From positions 176,254,019 to 176,318,018 of the forward strand of contig NC_030677.2 of the NCBI RefSeq assembly GCF_000004195.4: 64,000 nucleotides of DNA, in the 5' to 3' direction. The DNA comes from Xenopus tropicalis (Eukaryota; Chordata; Amphibia; Anura; Pipidae). Positions within the stretch are counted from its first letter, which is position 1; each line of letters opens with the position of its first letter. The notes beneath the pieces were generated by a model, which was not told the DNA's origin, ran no database searches, and saw nothing but the letters and a program-made list of their open reading frames with translations. Made by a program: the position numbers and the translations under genes. Shown piece by piece: positions 1-10,589 of this stretch.

Positions 1-325
1 CCAACCTGGCCCAAGGAAAGTCTCCCATAGGGCTCAATGGCACTCTGCAGCTCCAACCCGGCCCAAGGAAAGTCTCCCATAGGGCTCAATGGCACTCTGC
101 AGCTCCAACCTGGCCCAAGGAAAGTCTCCCATAGGGCTCAATGGCACTCTGCAGCTCCAACCTGACCCAAGGAAAGTCTCCCATAGGGCTCAATGGCACT
201 CTGCAGCTCCAACCTGGCCCAAGGAAAGTCTCCCATAGGACTCAATGGCACTCTGCAGCTCCAACCCGGCCCAAGGAAAGTCTCCCATAGGGCTCAATGG
301 CACTCTGCAGCTCCAACCTGGCCAA
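1..325. repeat. 52-bp minisatellite array, right end
   Basis: About six copies of a 52-bp unit (CCAACCYGGCCCAAGGAAAG, then TCTCCCATAGGRCTCAATGG, then CACTCTGCAGCT), nearly identical, differing mainly at CCTGG/CCCGG. The array runs off the left edge of the window, so its length is unknown. The same unit and the same right-hand flank (AAGCTTGAATGAAT) recur at 33.8-34.9 kb, so the array is the internal part of a dispersed element, not an isolated satellite. Confidence 0.95.
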
Positions 326-498
326 AAGATAGTCACGATACTGAAGCTTGAATGAATTCCAAAACGGTTGTAGACTTAACGAAAATCACGAAAAAGTTGT
401 GGAATTTGAACAAAATTATTGCGAAAGTTACGAAAAGTTCTATAAATTAGAAAAAATATGTTTTTTTGCTCAAAAAAAAAAAATCATGGTTTAATGAA
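326..498. mobile_element. Right flank of the minisatellite-bearing transposon
   Basis: Sequence after the array contains AGTCACGATACTGAAGCTTG, matching the flank at 34.91 kb, followed by repeated 'CGAAAA' phrases (acgaaaatcacgaaaa, gcgaaagttacgaaaa) and an A-run. It is a diverged member of the element at 33548-35068. The terminal inverted repeat of this copy is not visible because another MITE abuts it. Confidence 0.6.
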
Positions 499-715
499 TG
501 GGCCTTATTAAAGTAAGAATTTAGAGCTCACCACAGAAAAATTTACCTGCTTTCCAGTGATTCCTATGGGATATTTAGAAGCCCATTTATAGATGGGTGA
601 AAGTTAGAGTTCACCATTTGATAAATACACCTCTAAAAATCCCATAAGAATGAATAGAGAGTGGTGGAAGTTTTCTGTGGTGAGCTCTAATCTCACATTT
701 GAATACATTTGCCCC
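499..715. mobile_element. Harbinger-like palindromic MITE
   Basis: Both halves are near-complementary: TTTAGAGCTCACC on the left against GGTGAGCTCTAA on the right, with ATTCCTATGGGAT and AATCCCATAAGAAT around the centre. The right end reads ACATTTGCCCC followed by TAA, as in the better preserved copy at 20345-20560. The left end is degraded. TAA/TTA target duplications and GGGGC ends are typical of PIF/Harbinger MITEs; the superfamily is inferred. Confidence 0.7.
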
Positions 716-2198
716 TAAGAGTTACTGTTAATATTAATATTTGAGTTCCGTTGTTTATAAGCAAATTTATATTTACACAAAAAAGTGTGTTAATGTGGCA
801 TAAAATTAATAAATATCTATAAAAGCTGCAGTAGGAAAAAAACTTCTACTTCCCCCCCAGCCCCAAATTCCATGCGGTAAAGCTTTGCAAAAATCTGGAA
901 ACAAAAAGCCCGGTGTAGCAACCTTGCATAGGAACCAGCAACCTACCTTTACTGATTACACCGGCTCCTTTTTCTAAGCCACACCACAAAGTAAATGGTG
1001 TAATACTGATAATGCAATGTTTTTTACTTGTTATGCCACGTGAGACGTAATTTATGGCGTTAAACATGTTATTTATAAATGAGGTTATACAAAACTTCCT
1101 TGGGGGGTTTCTGCAAATATTTTTGTAATAATGCCAACTCTAGTGCTTTATTACAGTCAGGATGTTACTACTATACAGTACTTCTCATCTACTCACCATG
1201 TGTCTTTATTTCCATTATTAAGTAGTTCTTACCCAACACAACCATTTCTTTGTGTTTATTTTCTTCTCCAGGCTACAAGCTTCAGGCTGGATGTTTTGCT
1301 TCTCTGCAGGTTAGTCTTGGGGCCTCTTCTGGACTCCGGCTTCCCACCTAGAAATGTTATTTTCTTCCTGGTTTCTGTGTCTCTGCTAACATCCTGTCAA
1401 AAGTCATATGTTGTTTACCATCTGTTGAAGAACGTCTTTTTTACAGTTTCAGCTAAATAAATAGTATTCTTAAAGGAAAAGTCCTTTTTCATGGCTTTGC
1501 ATGATGTAGTACATTAATTAAATGTAAAAATGTGTGAATCAGTAAGTCAGGATCTTACAATTAACAGAATGTGAACTTGTGCCATAGAATCCTGAAGGAC
1601 ACACATTTATTTGATTTATTAAGAAAGCAGATTCTTATAAAATTCCCTCGTGCCGTAGCTATTCAGGCATTAATTAGATATGGGTTGTAGACTTCTCTGG
1701 AATGTGGTTTCTGCTGTTAGCTCATATATCCATAGGACACAACACACAGCCAACTCATCCCTTTTAGTACAGATTATTGCACTATTTTGGTCCCGTATCC
1801 GGCTATTCTAAAACAGAACTAACTAAAAATAATATTACCAGTGCAGCATTATTTTTTGTTTTATTTTAAAGACATTACTCAATGTGCGCTGAATATTGTA
1901 AAGATCAATCATTTGGATTAAGCTTTAATAAATTTATGTTCAAATATTCTTGTAAAGTACGATTCCCCTCTTCAGGTTGTTATGTTTAAGTCTTGTAAAA
2001 GAAATGAATGAATGTCAATCAATGTTATTTGGAAAGTGTCTTGTTCTGTACAAAGCCATTATTTGCAACAATTGTAGATGATAGAAGGATGAAACTTCAT
2101 GCTGTAAATACTTGCCCACCAATACTACATGATTATAAAGAGATTACGGCTACAAGTGCCATTGGGGAAAAATGGACACATGAATGAAAGTGCATATT
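716..2198. other. AT-rich stretch, no recognised gene
   Basis: I see no repeat family I can name. A 109-codon open frame at 1131-1460 (+) is rich in Leu, Phe and Ser, shows no domain, and has TATA-like and polypyrimidine runs around it; I treat it as chance. The rest is A/T-rich single-copy-looking DNA. Confidence 0.4.
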
Positions 2199-2450
2199 GG
2201 GCCATTTGTTAAAGGTACTTGCACCTGAACATGCTCCTTTCATGTGCACCAAACACCACTGCTCAGTCTACACACAAGTTCATCGACTGACTTAGGGCAA
2301 CCCTGGAGCTACCACCACCTTAATGCAAATCTGCCCATGACTGCAATTACAATGGAATTATGGGAAGAATTTCTGCATTATGGGTAAAAAATATGACGCT
2401 TTTGGCATGATTTTGCAATTTGACACATGACTGTGTTGGTAAATGACCCC
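2199..2450. mobile_element. MITE remnant with GGnCATTT ends
   Basis: The left end TGGGCCATTTGTTAAAG and the right end GTAAATGACCCC are imperfect inverted repeats. The right half (GGAATTATGGGAAGAATTTC, then TGCATTATGGG) matches a second copy near 41.9 kb (GGAATCATGGGGAAAATGC, TGCATTGTGAG). It is old and diverged, with no open frame. Confidence 0.5.
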
Positions 2451-3518
2451 TTTAGTCATTTTCTGGAGATAAACGCTTTCCATATAGAAACAATTTTCAT
2501 TTCATTGAACTTTTGTTATTTTAATGCTGCTCTAGTTCAGGGAATATTCATTTCTGCCAATTTGAGTTAGTTCTACAGCGAACACTTGAATAAATTGTAC
2601 TTTGCATTTTCGTTTGTTTAAAATGCTTTTATTGTGCCGTGGATGGCACTGCTTGGAACTCCATATGTGGCTTCTGATAAGCTAGTCTGTCTTTTCTCTA
2701 CCTCAGTCTAATATAGTGAAAGCAGGGAAAAGTTTTTGTTGGGAAATTTAAAGCGTTAGCATATTCATTATATTCTGAACGTGCCAAACATCTATAATGA
2801 ATTAATCATTATCTATATAAACGCCGAACACAAACATCTAAATGAGTGACATATAACACTATTTTCTTTAAAGAAGCATGGTTGTTAATCTCAGCCAGCA
2901 ACCAGTTCTTAGGTTAAAGGCCCAGTTAATAGGAAATCTTGAAGAGCTGCTACAGCAAAGGCCCCAAAATAGAATCAATAGCCAACACCTGGATAAACTG
3001 AAAGTTCTCTTCTTATTGTGTGATTTTAGCTTTTTAATTTTCTGCTGCCTTTGTCCCTTTTCTCTCTTGGCATTTCTCTGTTTCTTGCTTTTCTCTTCTG
3101 GTTTCACCGTAGGCAGCAGGTATATTGTGTTATCAATTTGAAGGGCATAAGTGTGGCCAGAGCCGAATCTAGGACATTTAACATGCCATATTGTTCCCTT
3201 ACATATTCCTTCAAAATATTTGATTCCTTGTATTTGTGAAGTTTAAGGTTGGGTTGAAGTTGGGTGTTTTTTTTTCAGTGTTTTTCTCACATTTTTTTTT
3301 CGCTGATGACAAAAAGCAGAATGTCGCTGCAAATCCATGCCTGGCAAAAAATGTGCACATTACTAAAGTCTGCAATACACATTGTTCTTGAATTTGAGGA
3401 CCTAGATGCTTTCTTGTAACATGGGGCTCTGACATTTTTTTCTAATAGCCATCTTCTTTGAACGTACATAAGTTAGTGGCACAAGTGGGAAGAGTATGAT
3501 TTCCTGGCCTGTTGGAGT
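2451..3518. other. AT-rich stretch, no recognised gene
   Basis: Mostly A/T-rich sequence. At 2878-3020 (+) a short open frame has a polar, Gln/Leu-rich composition (for example NLEELLQQRPQNRINSQ) that contrasts with the hydrophobic translation after it. It lacks a clear splice donor and I do not recognise it. Confidence 0.35.
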
Positions 3519-3526
3519 ATGTATCG

Positions 3527-3921
3527 CATATATGTCAAACACAAGGCCAAATCCGGCCCACCAGGCTGTTTTATGTGGCCCTTGGTGAGTGTGTCTGACC
3601 ATCCAGCCTGATCAATTTCCATTTTCCTCACATAGTAACTAAGACTAAGGGGTATATTTATTATGCTGTGTAAAAAGTGGAGTGAAGCATTACCAGTAAT
3701 GTTGCCCAAGGCATCCAATCAGTAATCAGATTTCAAAAGTAGCAAAGCATCTATTGGCTGCTATGAGCAACATCACCGGTAATGTCTTACTCCACTTTAT
3801 ACACATTGTGATAAATATACCCTTTAATATCTTACTATGTATATTAATAAAAAATTTGGCCCGCGACTTAGCCTGTGTTTTAGATTTCGGGCCCCTTATG
3901 TGATTGAATTTGACACCCCTG
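3527..3921. mobile_element. Non-autonomous hAT element with exact 8-bp TSD
   Basis: The right end reads TTTGACACCCCTG, the complement of a CAGGGGTGTCAAA hAT terminus; the left end is a mutated partner (ATGTCAAACACAAGGCC). The element is flanked by exact 8-bp direct repeats ATGTATCG at 3519-3526 and 3922-3929, as expected for hAT integration. Sub-terminal 'aatccggccc' and 'ggcccgcgac' are typical of CAGGGGTGTC hAT families. It has no coding capacity and is interrupted by the MITE at 3649-3822. Confidence 0.85.
3649..3822. mobile_element. Harbinger-like MITE nested in the hAT element
   Basis: Ends are GGGTATATTTATTATGC on the left and GATAAATATACCC on the right, and the interior pairs (AAAGTGGAGTGA against TTACTCCACTTTAT). 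It is flanked by TAA on the left and TTTA on the right. It splits the hAT element, so it is the younger insertion. Confidence 0.8.
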
Positions 3922-3929
3922 ATGTATCG

Positions 3930-5453
3930 TATGGAGACTTTTGTCAATCTCTGTTATATATCTGAGATAATTTAGAACAATTTAGTAGAATCCAGTTTTG
4001 GAAATAATAATGTAAAAACAGCATTCTACACGGTCATGCCAGTACAGAGCTTTGTAGTTCAGGACTGGTACTGTTCTAGTGCATAATAAACTGGCACTGC
4101 ACGGAACACATACCTGGCTGAATACTTTGATTAATACTTATGGGGTTAATTATCACATTAATGCTACAATGAGGTTTTACATAATAGAACTCTGCTGTAA
4201 CTTCCTTCCTAGTCTGAAACAACAGAAGGCAAACTGTTTAGGCAGGCAAACACAATACTGGCAGAAAGCAATGCCATTTTAAAAAGATCGAGTAGACCGC
4301 CCCCCTCTAACCAGAAGTGATCCATTAAAAGGAGCATCTGTAAAAACATTAAGGAGCGTGTCTTTAACCTCATGTGGAAAAGAAATCTGTTAGACAGACG
4401 TAACAACTCCAGATGCCCACGTGAGATCTCTACAAACATCTCTAGCAAATACATCAAAGCAATCACAAAATAAAAATCTTCAATCCATATGCAAATATAT
4501 ATAACTGCAAAATATGGAAAATAAAAATTCTTTTGGTTGGCTGATATGCTTAATTTACATTATATGTGAATGTCTCACAGGGATCTAAGGTTTTTATTAA
4601 ATGGCAATAAATGAGATTGCTTCTTGAATTTCTCCTGTTTATTTATTGACTTGTTTAGTACAATCGCTGGCAGACACTTCAGATTACAGTTCCAGATGTT
4701 GTGGAATTTGGTATCTGGGATAGGTACATGAAGGATTCGAGGAGCTGATGGATTTGCCAGATGTGTAATGGCAGTAACAGGTAACAGGCACATTGGTTCT
4801 TTCTCCTTTTTAGGCATAAATGCTGCATATAAAGGAAATGTGCCCAGGGATATTTACACCATTCTCTGTTTGTGTAAGAATTGTCTGCAAACTAAATACC
4901 ATTAGATTACTATATTATTGCTTACTTTAATTAAACAGACCAGATTTTCTACTATAAGTTTTGCATCACACAGGACATTACACAAAACTATTGGGGATGT
5001 AGAAAGCTCACATTTCCCTCTGAGTAAAGCAATTATGTTCCTGTGTTTGAGAGATGCTGTGATGAAGAATACTAGAGTATTAAAAGCAAGCAGGCATTTG
5101 ACCACGTGTCACAAAAATATATGAATATATATATATTTATTATTATTATATTTATATTTATATTAATATCCAGGCCAATACATTAAGAAACTTTTTTTCC
5201 TTTATGTGAGTACGGTGTAGGTATGTGAACACAACAGGGCTCATTTACAATGCCCCAAGCAGTGTGCAAAGTGCCAAATAAGTCAGCAATCTGCCATTTT
5301 GTTGCACTTTTCCTACTGCATGGGCATTGTGTGAACAGTAGCAGTTCTCTGTGCTACGTTTCCTACTCTCTTTAAATGTAGTGCAGCGTGTGTTATTTAG
5401 CCTGAGGTAGGAGCCGCAGGACTTGCTGCTGAGCCCTGTTCTTACCGCTTTCC
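3930..5453. other. AT-rich stretch with left part of a palindrome
   Basis: No gene seen. Low-complexity TA/TTA sequence lies at 5120-5170. From about 5240 the sequence (acagggctcatttacaatgcc) looks like the left part of a foldback repeat: GCCCTGTTCTTACCGC at 5432-5447 is mirrored by GCGGTAAGGACAGGGC just beyond the MITE at 5454-5823. Confidence 0.4.
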
Positions 5454-5823
5454 TTAAAGTGATACTGACACGAAAAAAGGACATTTCAAATTATGAATCT
5501 ACATAAAAAGTTACCTATAGGTCATGTTGATATTTTTTCACTGTTAGGGCTGGTTTTGTAAGTAATTGTTGCTTGAAGTTCCTAAACCTGACTGTTTTGC
5601 CAGCCTGACTGTCCCTTCTCAGCCTGTCAGTTACAGCTTCTAATGCTAACAAGACTCCTGCTGCACAAATATGGCAGCCCCCTCATAGAAGAACATGGAG
5701 GATCAGATAAGGAATGGAAAAGCATCAGCAAATACTCTTATGGCAAAATTATAAAGCTCATGCAAAGACAATGTTATGATAGATGTAAAAATTGTTTCAT
5801 TTCTGTTGTCAGTATCTCTTTAA
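5454..5823. mobile_element. TTAA-flanked MITE (T2/Kolobok-like)
   Basis: The left end is TTAA + AGTGATACTGACACG and the right end is TTGTCAGTATCTCT + TTAA, an inverted repeat of about 15 bp. The 370-bp body has no credible open frame. The TTAA duplication with AAGnGATACTG ends fits the T2-type MITEs described in Xenopus. It is inserted at the centre of an older palindrome. Confidence 0.85.
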
Positions 5824-6187
5824 GGCGGTAAGGACAGGGCTTAATTGTACCACTGACACTGCTCTCTGCACAGATATCCAGATTTTTAATCCAGTGCAAA
5901 GAGCTACAACCCAGGGGGGCAAAAGTGCTATTAAATGAACATTAGGAGGTGCAGTTCTTGAGGGAATGTTCACAATGTCAGATACACACTTGTTAGATTG
6001 GGGGTAGTTTTTCATGTACATCTTGAGTTTTTAAAGATGCCCAGACAAATAACGACTTGCTAAGTGATCTTTAAGTGATCGTAAGCATTTCCCTTTCTGG
6101 AATTCCCATAACTCACTTTGCCTATTCTTGTCCTGAGTAGTCTGCCTGCCTTACCGTTTGACATTGCTTGCCTTACCTTAAACCTTA
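5824..6187. other. Right arm of the older palindrome, then unassigned sequence
   Basis: Begins with GGCGGTAAGGACAGGGC, the complement of 5432-5447 on the other side of the MITE. The rest (5850-6187) shows no recognisable feature. Confidence 0.4.
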
Positions 6188-6383
6188 GGGTGAAGACACA
6201 GAGCTACTAGTAGCAGCTACTTGTCATGGCTACTAAAACCCAGAAAATACCCTGTGATAGACCATAATGAGAATTGCCTCTGCTAAAACACACGTAGACA
6301 CAATTATCAGTACATGATCAGCATTGTCTGTTTTAGTAGCCACGACAAGTAGCTGCTATTAGTAGCTCTGTGTATCTTCACCC
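6188..6383. mobile_element. TTA-flanked palindromic MITE (GGGTGAAGACACAGAG)
   Basis: The left end is TTA + GGGTGAAGACACAGAGCTAC and the right end is GTAGCTCTGTGTATCTTCACCC + TTA; the arms pair over more than 50 bp (AGCAGCTACTTGTC against GACAAGTAGCTGCT). The element is 196 bp. TSD and architecture suggest Harbinger. A diverged second copy lies at about 47473-47674. Confidence 0.85.
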
Positions 6384-6821
6384 TTAAGGTTCATATGTTC
6401 AATTCTCAGCCTGAAAACTTGCAATAGAGACTCCCCATTAAGGTCAGTGGGAGCCAGCATGGATATTTTGGGATTGAAGCAAAAATACATTAGAAAATTA
6501 CCCCATGTTCCATAGTGATAACATGCATGGAACTTATAAGTTAGTCTTATAAGTTTGTCTTATAAATTAAATGATATACAGTATCTAGTAGAATTAAGTC
6601 TAAAACAACTGGACTTTTCTGAGTTTTTCTTGAAAATGTTTCACAACTCATCCGAGTGGCTTCTTCAGTTCAAATGACTGGTAGGGAATTCCCTTAAACT
6701 CTTGATGGTAGAACAGTCACAGACATCCAATCACAATGGTTCCATTGAACTTATTCAGTTAGGTGTTAGCTGAAACTGACAGGTGTAAGAAGGTATGATC
6801 CAATCACAATTGATGAAGATG

Positions 6822-7121
6822 TTAAAGGAACAGTAACACCAAAAAATGAAAGTGTATAAAAGTAATTACAATATAATGTACTGTTGCCCTGCATTGCTAC
6901 AACTGGTGTGTTTGCCTCAGAAAGACTACTATAGTTTATATAAGTAAGCTGCTGTGTTCTCCTTTTTTTCCAGCTTGAATGGCTGCCCCTATGGCTACAC
7001 AGCAGCTTATTTATATAGTAGCTTTTCTGTAGCAAAAACACAATTTTTTTGCAGAGCAACATTACATTATATTTTAATTACTTTAAAACACTTTAATTTT
7101 TTGATGTTACTGTTCCTTTAA
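6822..7121. mobile_element. T2-like MITE inside PLE 1
   Basis: The left end is TTAA + AGGAACAGTAACACC and the right end is GATGTTACTGTTCCT + TTAA. The inner part pairs (TAAGCTGCTGTG against CAGCAGCTTATTTA). Length is 300 bp, with no coding capacity. Same family as 57723-58018 and the left end of 44009-44145. It lies between the PLE C-terminal coding tail and the terminal repeat, so it inserted after the PLE. Confidence 0.9.
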
Positions 7122-7129
7122 TCCAGTAC

Positions 7130-8092
7130 ATGACTGGAAGTGTGAACTGTTGTGAAACCGCCGGGGTAAGGATGTCAAAGCAGCATTGTATGTTGATGAC
7201 AAGCGGTGTCGCAGGCCCCCTCCTCTGTTCAGGGATGGTTTTTCCAGGCTGGCATAAATGGCCTCTTTCACACGTCTTTCAAATCATCGGTCCTCTCGGT
7301 CCAAGATATGCACGTTACTGTCCTCAAAAGAGTGACCTTTTTCTTTGAGGTTTAGATTGTCTGCTGAGTCTTGTCCTGAGGAGTTTGCCCGCCTATGTTG
7401 GGCCATTCTCTTACAGAGAGTTTGTTTTGTCTCCCCAATGTATAAGTCAGAGCACTCTTCACTACACTGCACAGCATAGACCACATTACTTTTCATCTGT
7501 TTGGGTGTAGGGTCTTTAGGGTGCACCAGCTTTTGTCTCAGGGTGTTGCTGGGTTTGAAAAACACAGGAATGCGATGTTTGTTGAAAATTCTGCTAAGTT
7601 TTTCTGATGTTCCAGCGACATATGGAATGACTATGTTGTTTCGCCTGCTGTGTTCCTCCCTTCTGTTTGTAGGTCTGGTCTTTCTGCTTGTCTTTGATTT
7701 GGTTTTGATAAAGGCCCAGTCTGGGTACCCACAAGTTTTCAGAGCTCCTTTTAGATGTTTATATTCCTCCTCTTTAGCCTCTGCATTGGATGTCACAGTT
7801 TCAGCCTGATGATGCAGAGTCCTAATGACACCCAGTTCATGTTTCAAAGGGTGGTGGGAATCAAACAGCAAGTACTGGTCTGTGTGGGTGGGTTTCCTGT
7901 CTACTTCAATATCCAGGTCCCCCCCTCTTTGATAACTATAGCACAGTCCAAAAAGGCCAGGTTGCTGTCTTTCACATCTTCCCTTGTGAACGTGATGTTT
8001 TTGTCCACCGAGTTTATGTGTTTGGTGAAGGCTGGAAACTCACGTGCTTTAATTTTGACCCAGGTGTCATCCACATATCTGAACCATGGATG
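7130..8092 (-). pseudogene. PLE reverse transcriptase (motif C onward) + GIY-YIG endonuclease, broken
   Basis: Reading on the minus strand, FRYVDDTWV at about 8060-8083 is reverse-transcriptase motif C with its two catalytic Asp residues. After a break between 7901 and 7871 the frame continues from LFDSHHPLKHELGVIRTLHH (RT thumb) to VVYAVQCSEECSDLYIG and TLCKRMAQHRR, the GIY-YIG nuclease core with its YIG strand, conserved Arg and His. A TGA follows DREDR where a Trp codon is expected. Past it the same frame stays open (FERRVKEAIYASLEKP...), so this is a nonsense change inside a longer C-terminal tail ending near 7130. Everything upstream of motif C is absent. The product would be a partial retroelement polymerase-nuclease and is almost certainly non-functional. 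Confidence 0.85.
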
Positions 8093-8331
8093 ACAGGTGT
8101 GAAAGAGGCCATTTATGCCAGCCTGGAAAAACCATCCCTGAACAGAGAAGGGGGCCTGCAACACCGCTTGTTATCAACAATGCCTCTTTGACATCCTTAC
8201 CCGGCCGCTCGGATGAGTGGAGAAAGGTTTTCAAGGAAAACTCAGAAAAGTCCAGTTGTTTTAGACTTAATTCTACAAGATACTGTATATCATGACCTTG
8301 ATGAATGAGAATCTTCATAGACAAATTAAAT

Positions 8332-8733
8332 TATATATTTTTTGCCTAATAAAAGAAAACTTAATTCTAAGCAACTTTGCAATATACATTCATTACACGT
8401 TTGTAATGGTTTTTTAGTTATTTGTAAATATAATTGCTATTAAAAGAAGTGTCTGCCTGTCCTTTCTATTCCCTGCCCTGGTGGTGTTTGAAACATTGTA
8501 ACACAAGCCAGCAGATTTTACAGACCTGACTCGCTGGAGGAGCCTGGCACTTGCAACATTGTTTAAAAAGTAACAACCAGGAGTTCCTCAAAAGCAGCTT
8601 TCTATAGCAATTACATTTACAAATAACTTTTAAAGCACTAATCCTTTTTAATACATTGATATTGGAAAGTTGCTTAGAATTATGTTTTCTTTTATTAGGC
8701 AAATATTATTTTTTGGGTTGACATGCCCTTTAA
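8332..8733. mobile_element. TTAA MITE, left end missing
   Basis: Palindromic: TAATAAAAGAAAACTTAATTC at the left pairs with AATTATGTTTTCTTTTATTA at the right. The right end GGGTTGACATGCCC + TTTAA is complete, while the left end stops against the right border of PLE 1. Interior pairs include AACTTTGCAATATACATTCA against the TACATTGATATTGGAAAGTT region. Confidence 0.75.
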
Positions 8734-9404
8734 AGGAACACTTTCACTGATTATTTTTGAACATGCTGTTTAGAGTTAATATTATATTATACAGTATATA
8801 TAATATATATTTTCTTTTTGCAAATAAACCAATGTATAAATATAAATATTTGTTAATAGATTTTAAATTCTACAATGAATCTTTCTGTTAAAATCCTTGG
8901 AGAAGAGCAAGTATGCAAAGGCTGCAGGTAGCAATGGAACCAGCCCCCCATTATGTCACTCCCTTCTTGATTAAACAACAAATTTCTTGGAGCAGATTGT
9001 CTCCACAGATTTCTTAGAACAATGTGCATTGAATCAACAGAAAAGCTACTGGGCATTTTGGGGGCACAGATCTTCATGGCTAAAGGCCTGTGGTTGCCTT
9101 GGGCATGTCCAGAAGCCCAAAACCTAAGATGCAACATTTCTACCCTACTGCTTTAGTTAGGCTTTATTTCTCCTTAAAGTCACAATATAAACTGGCAGTG
9201 GTAGACAACCAAGCTAATACTAAAGCAAAAGTACCCCTAAAATTTTCAATATGTGTATCATTTTTGGACTCAGTTGAATGCAGAATAAGGTTTGCATCAC
9301 TTGAAATAGTGACAATGTCACATTTATAATATCAAAACTGCTCAGTTGTAGAAATAAAAAAGTAGACAAGGGAGGAGAATCAAAGCTAAATATGTAAGAA
9401 GTAG
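8734..9404. other. Unassigned stretch
   Basis: A TA-rich tract lies at 8770-8815. 'TTTAAAGGAACACTTTCACTG' at 8731 may be the start of another TTAA element, but no partner end was found. No gene or other named repeat seen. Confidence 0.4.
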
Positions 9405-9580
9405 AGAGAATGCAAAGTCTAGCGTTTTCATGCGTATATCGGCTACATGTGCCTGCACCCAAGCGTATCTCATTCATTCAGGTGCAGGCACAATTAGCAG
9501 GCGTAGGGCTGTATTTTCGCCAAGCGTTTTTCCGCTTGCCGAAAATATCAGCCCTACGCCACGTCTGGCATCAGCCTTAC
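9405..9580. repeat. Dispersed double-hairpin repeat
   Basis: Two adjacent hairpins. TGTGCCTGCACC at 9448 pairs with GGTGCAGGCACA at about 9480. GGCGTAGGGCTG...CCAAGCG pairs with CGCTTGCCGAAAATATCAGC...GCC around a short T loop. Related copies occur at 18015-18205 (GTGTGCCTGCACCCAAGTG) and more distantly at 29290-29490. Probably a MITE; ends not defined. Confidence 0.7.
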
Positions 9581-10589
9581 AATGTGGATTATTGCTCAAC
9601 CATTTTGCATTTGTAGCAATCAAGCAAGCCCACAAGATGACTCAACCATTTCCCAAAAGTAATGGAAATTTTCTCAAGATTTATAATCCTATGCAACATA
9701 GAAATGACTTAATCTAGAGTAGGATACACCTCCTAAAATTGCAACAATAAATCTAGTGCGAGATCTTTTGTTACATACGCTCGGTGTACAAATACATCTG
9801 AAACCAGAGATAATGAGATCGCAACAAGAACAAAAACAGATGATTCTTTATAATACTATTAATTTGATGCTTTCTCTTAAATAGGGAAAAGATGACCCAG
9901 ATTTAAAGATACAGCTGTGTTGTCTGTTCTTTAATATTCCTCCAGGCATAATCAATCTATTTAACAGCAAAGCAATGGACAATGACCTCCCTTCCATTCC
10001 TCTATCACAATTATTGGTAAAAGATAAACTGGTTCCAATTAAGTGGCCAGGGTATGTAGCAGGTGCACAGACTGACCTTGTAAGTGGGAGATGACTGGGC
10101 GATATATTCTGCTCTCTCTACAGCTGCAACCCCTCTCCAGGGATTTCCCTATACGGAAACCAGAACAAAGCCGATGACTGTCTAGAATATCCTCAGACGC
10201 TACACATGATTACACCGTCTAATAATTACTAACAAATGTACAAAAACACAAGGTTTGAATAAAATCACAAGAAACCCCTGTGCTTCTTTAGGTTGAATTG
10301 TAACAACCAATAATAAAAACACAGATTTTCTATAAAAACATGTATCAATGGTATTAATTAAAAACCATAAACCATAAATAAATAGTAATAAAAAGATTCT
10401 TAAATAAGGATTTAGCAAATGAGATCACTTCTCTGGCTTATTCGGAAAGCCTGGGTAATCAAAACTTTTGAGTAAGTAATAATTATTTATTTTCAAAAGT
10501 ATTTACAGAAGAGGTTCATATTGTAATGAAAGAACTTTGATATGCAAAACTAAAGAGAATGTCTCACTAAGTACATTCTACTCTGGTAC
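9581..10589. other. Single-copy-looking stretch around the possible exon
   Basis: No repeat family recognised. Apart from the interval 9885-10079 the region is mixed A/T-rich sequence; 10100-10230 is more balanced in composition. Nothing else can be assigned. Confidence 0.4.
9885..10079 (+). other. Possible orphan coding exon (195 nt)
   Basis: The interval lies between an acceptor-like TTTCTCTTAAATAG and a strong donor CTT/GTAAGT. It is open in phase 0 throughout and is exactly 65 codons, beginning GKDDPDLKIQLCC and ending YVAGAQTDL. Outside the interval the frame stops at the acceptor TAG and soon after the donor. I do not recognise the peptide, and no partner exon was found in the window. 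A chance open frame remains quite possible. Confidence 0.25.

Larger units (their letters stand above)
6573..8322 (-). mobile_element. Penelope-like retroelement 1, inverted dimer
   Basis: Two 5'-truncated copies are joined head to head. The long minus-strand copy runs from about 8092 to 6573 and covers reverse-transcriptase motif C, the thumb, a GIY-YIG endonuclease and the 3' tail. The short plus-strand copy (8093-8322) holds only the last coding part and the tail, with an internal deletion. Tails pair as inverted repeats (AACTGGACTTTTCTGAG near 6610 against CTCAGAAAAGTCCAGTT near 8250). A 9-bp AAATTAAAT at 6564-6572 and 8323-8331 may be the target duplication. A T2-like MITE sits in the tail. 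PLEs are telomerase-related retroelements known for such inverted 'pseudo-LTR' copies. Confidence 0.85.

Noticed and set aside
1..325. CRISPR-like array
   Set aside because: Units are contiguous 52-bp tandem repeats without unique spacers, in a vertebrate context.
1131..1460. 109-codon plus-strand frame as a secreted or membrane protein
   Set aside because: Hydrophobic composition follows from T-rich sequence; no signal peptide structure or homology I can name.
7501..7809. 102-codon plus-strand frame
   Set aside because: Antisense shadow of the PLE endonuclease/thumb coding region.
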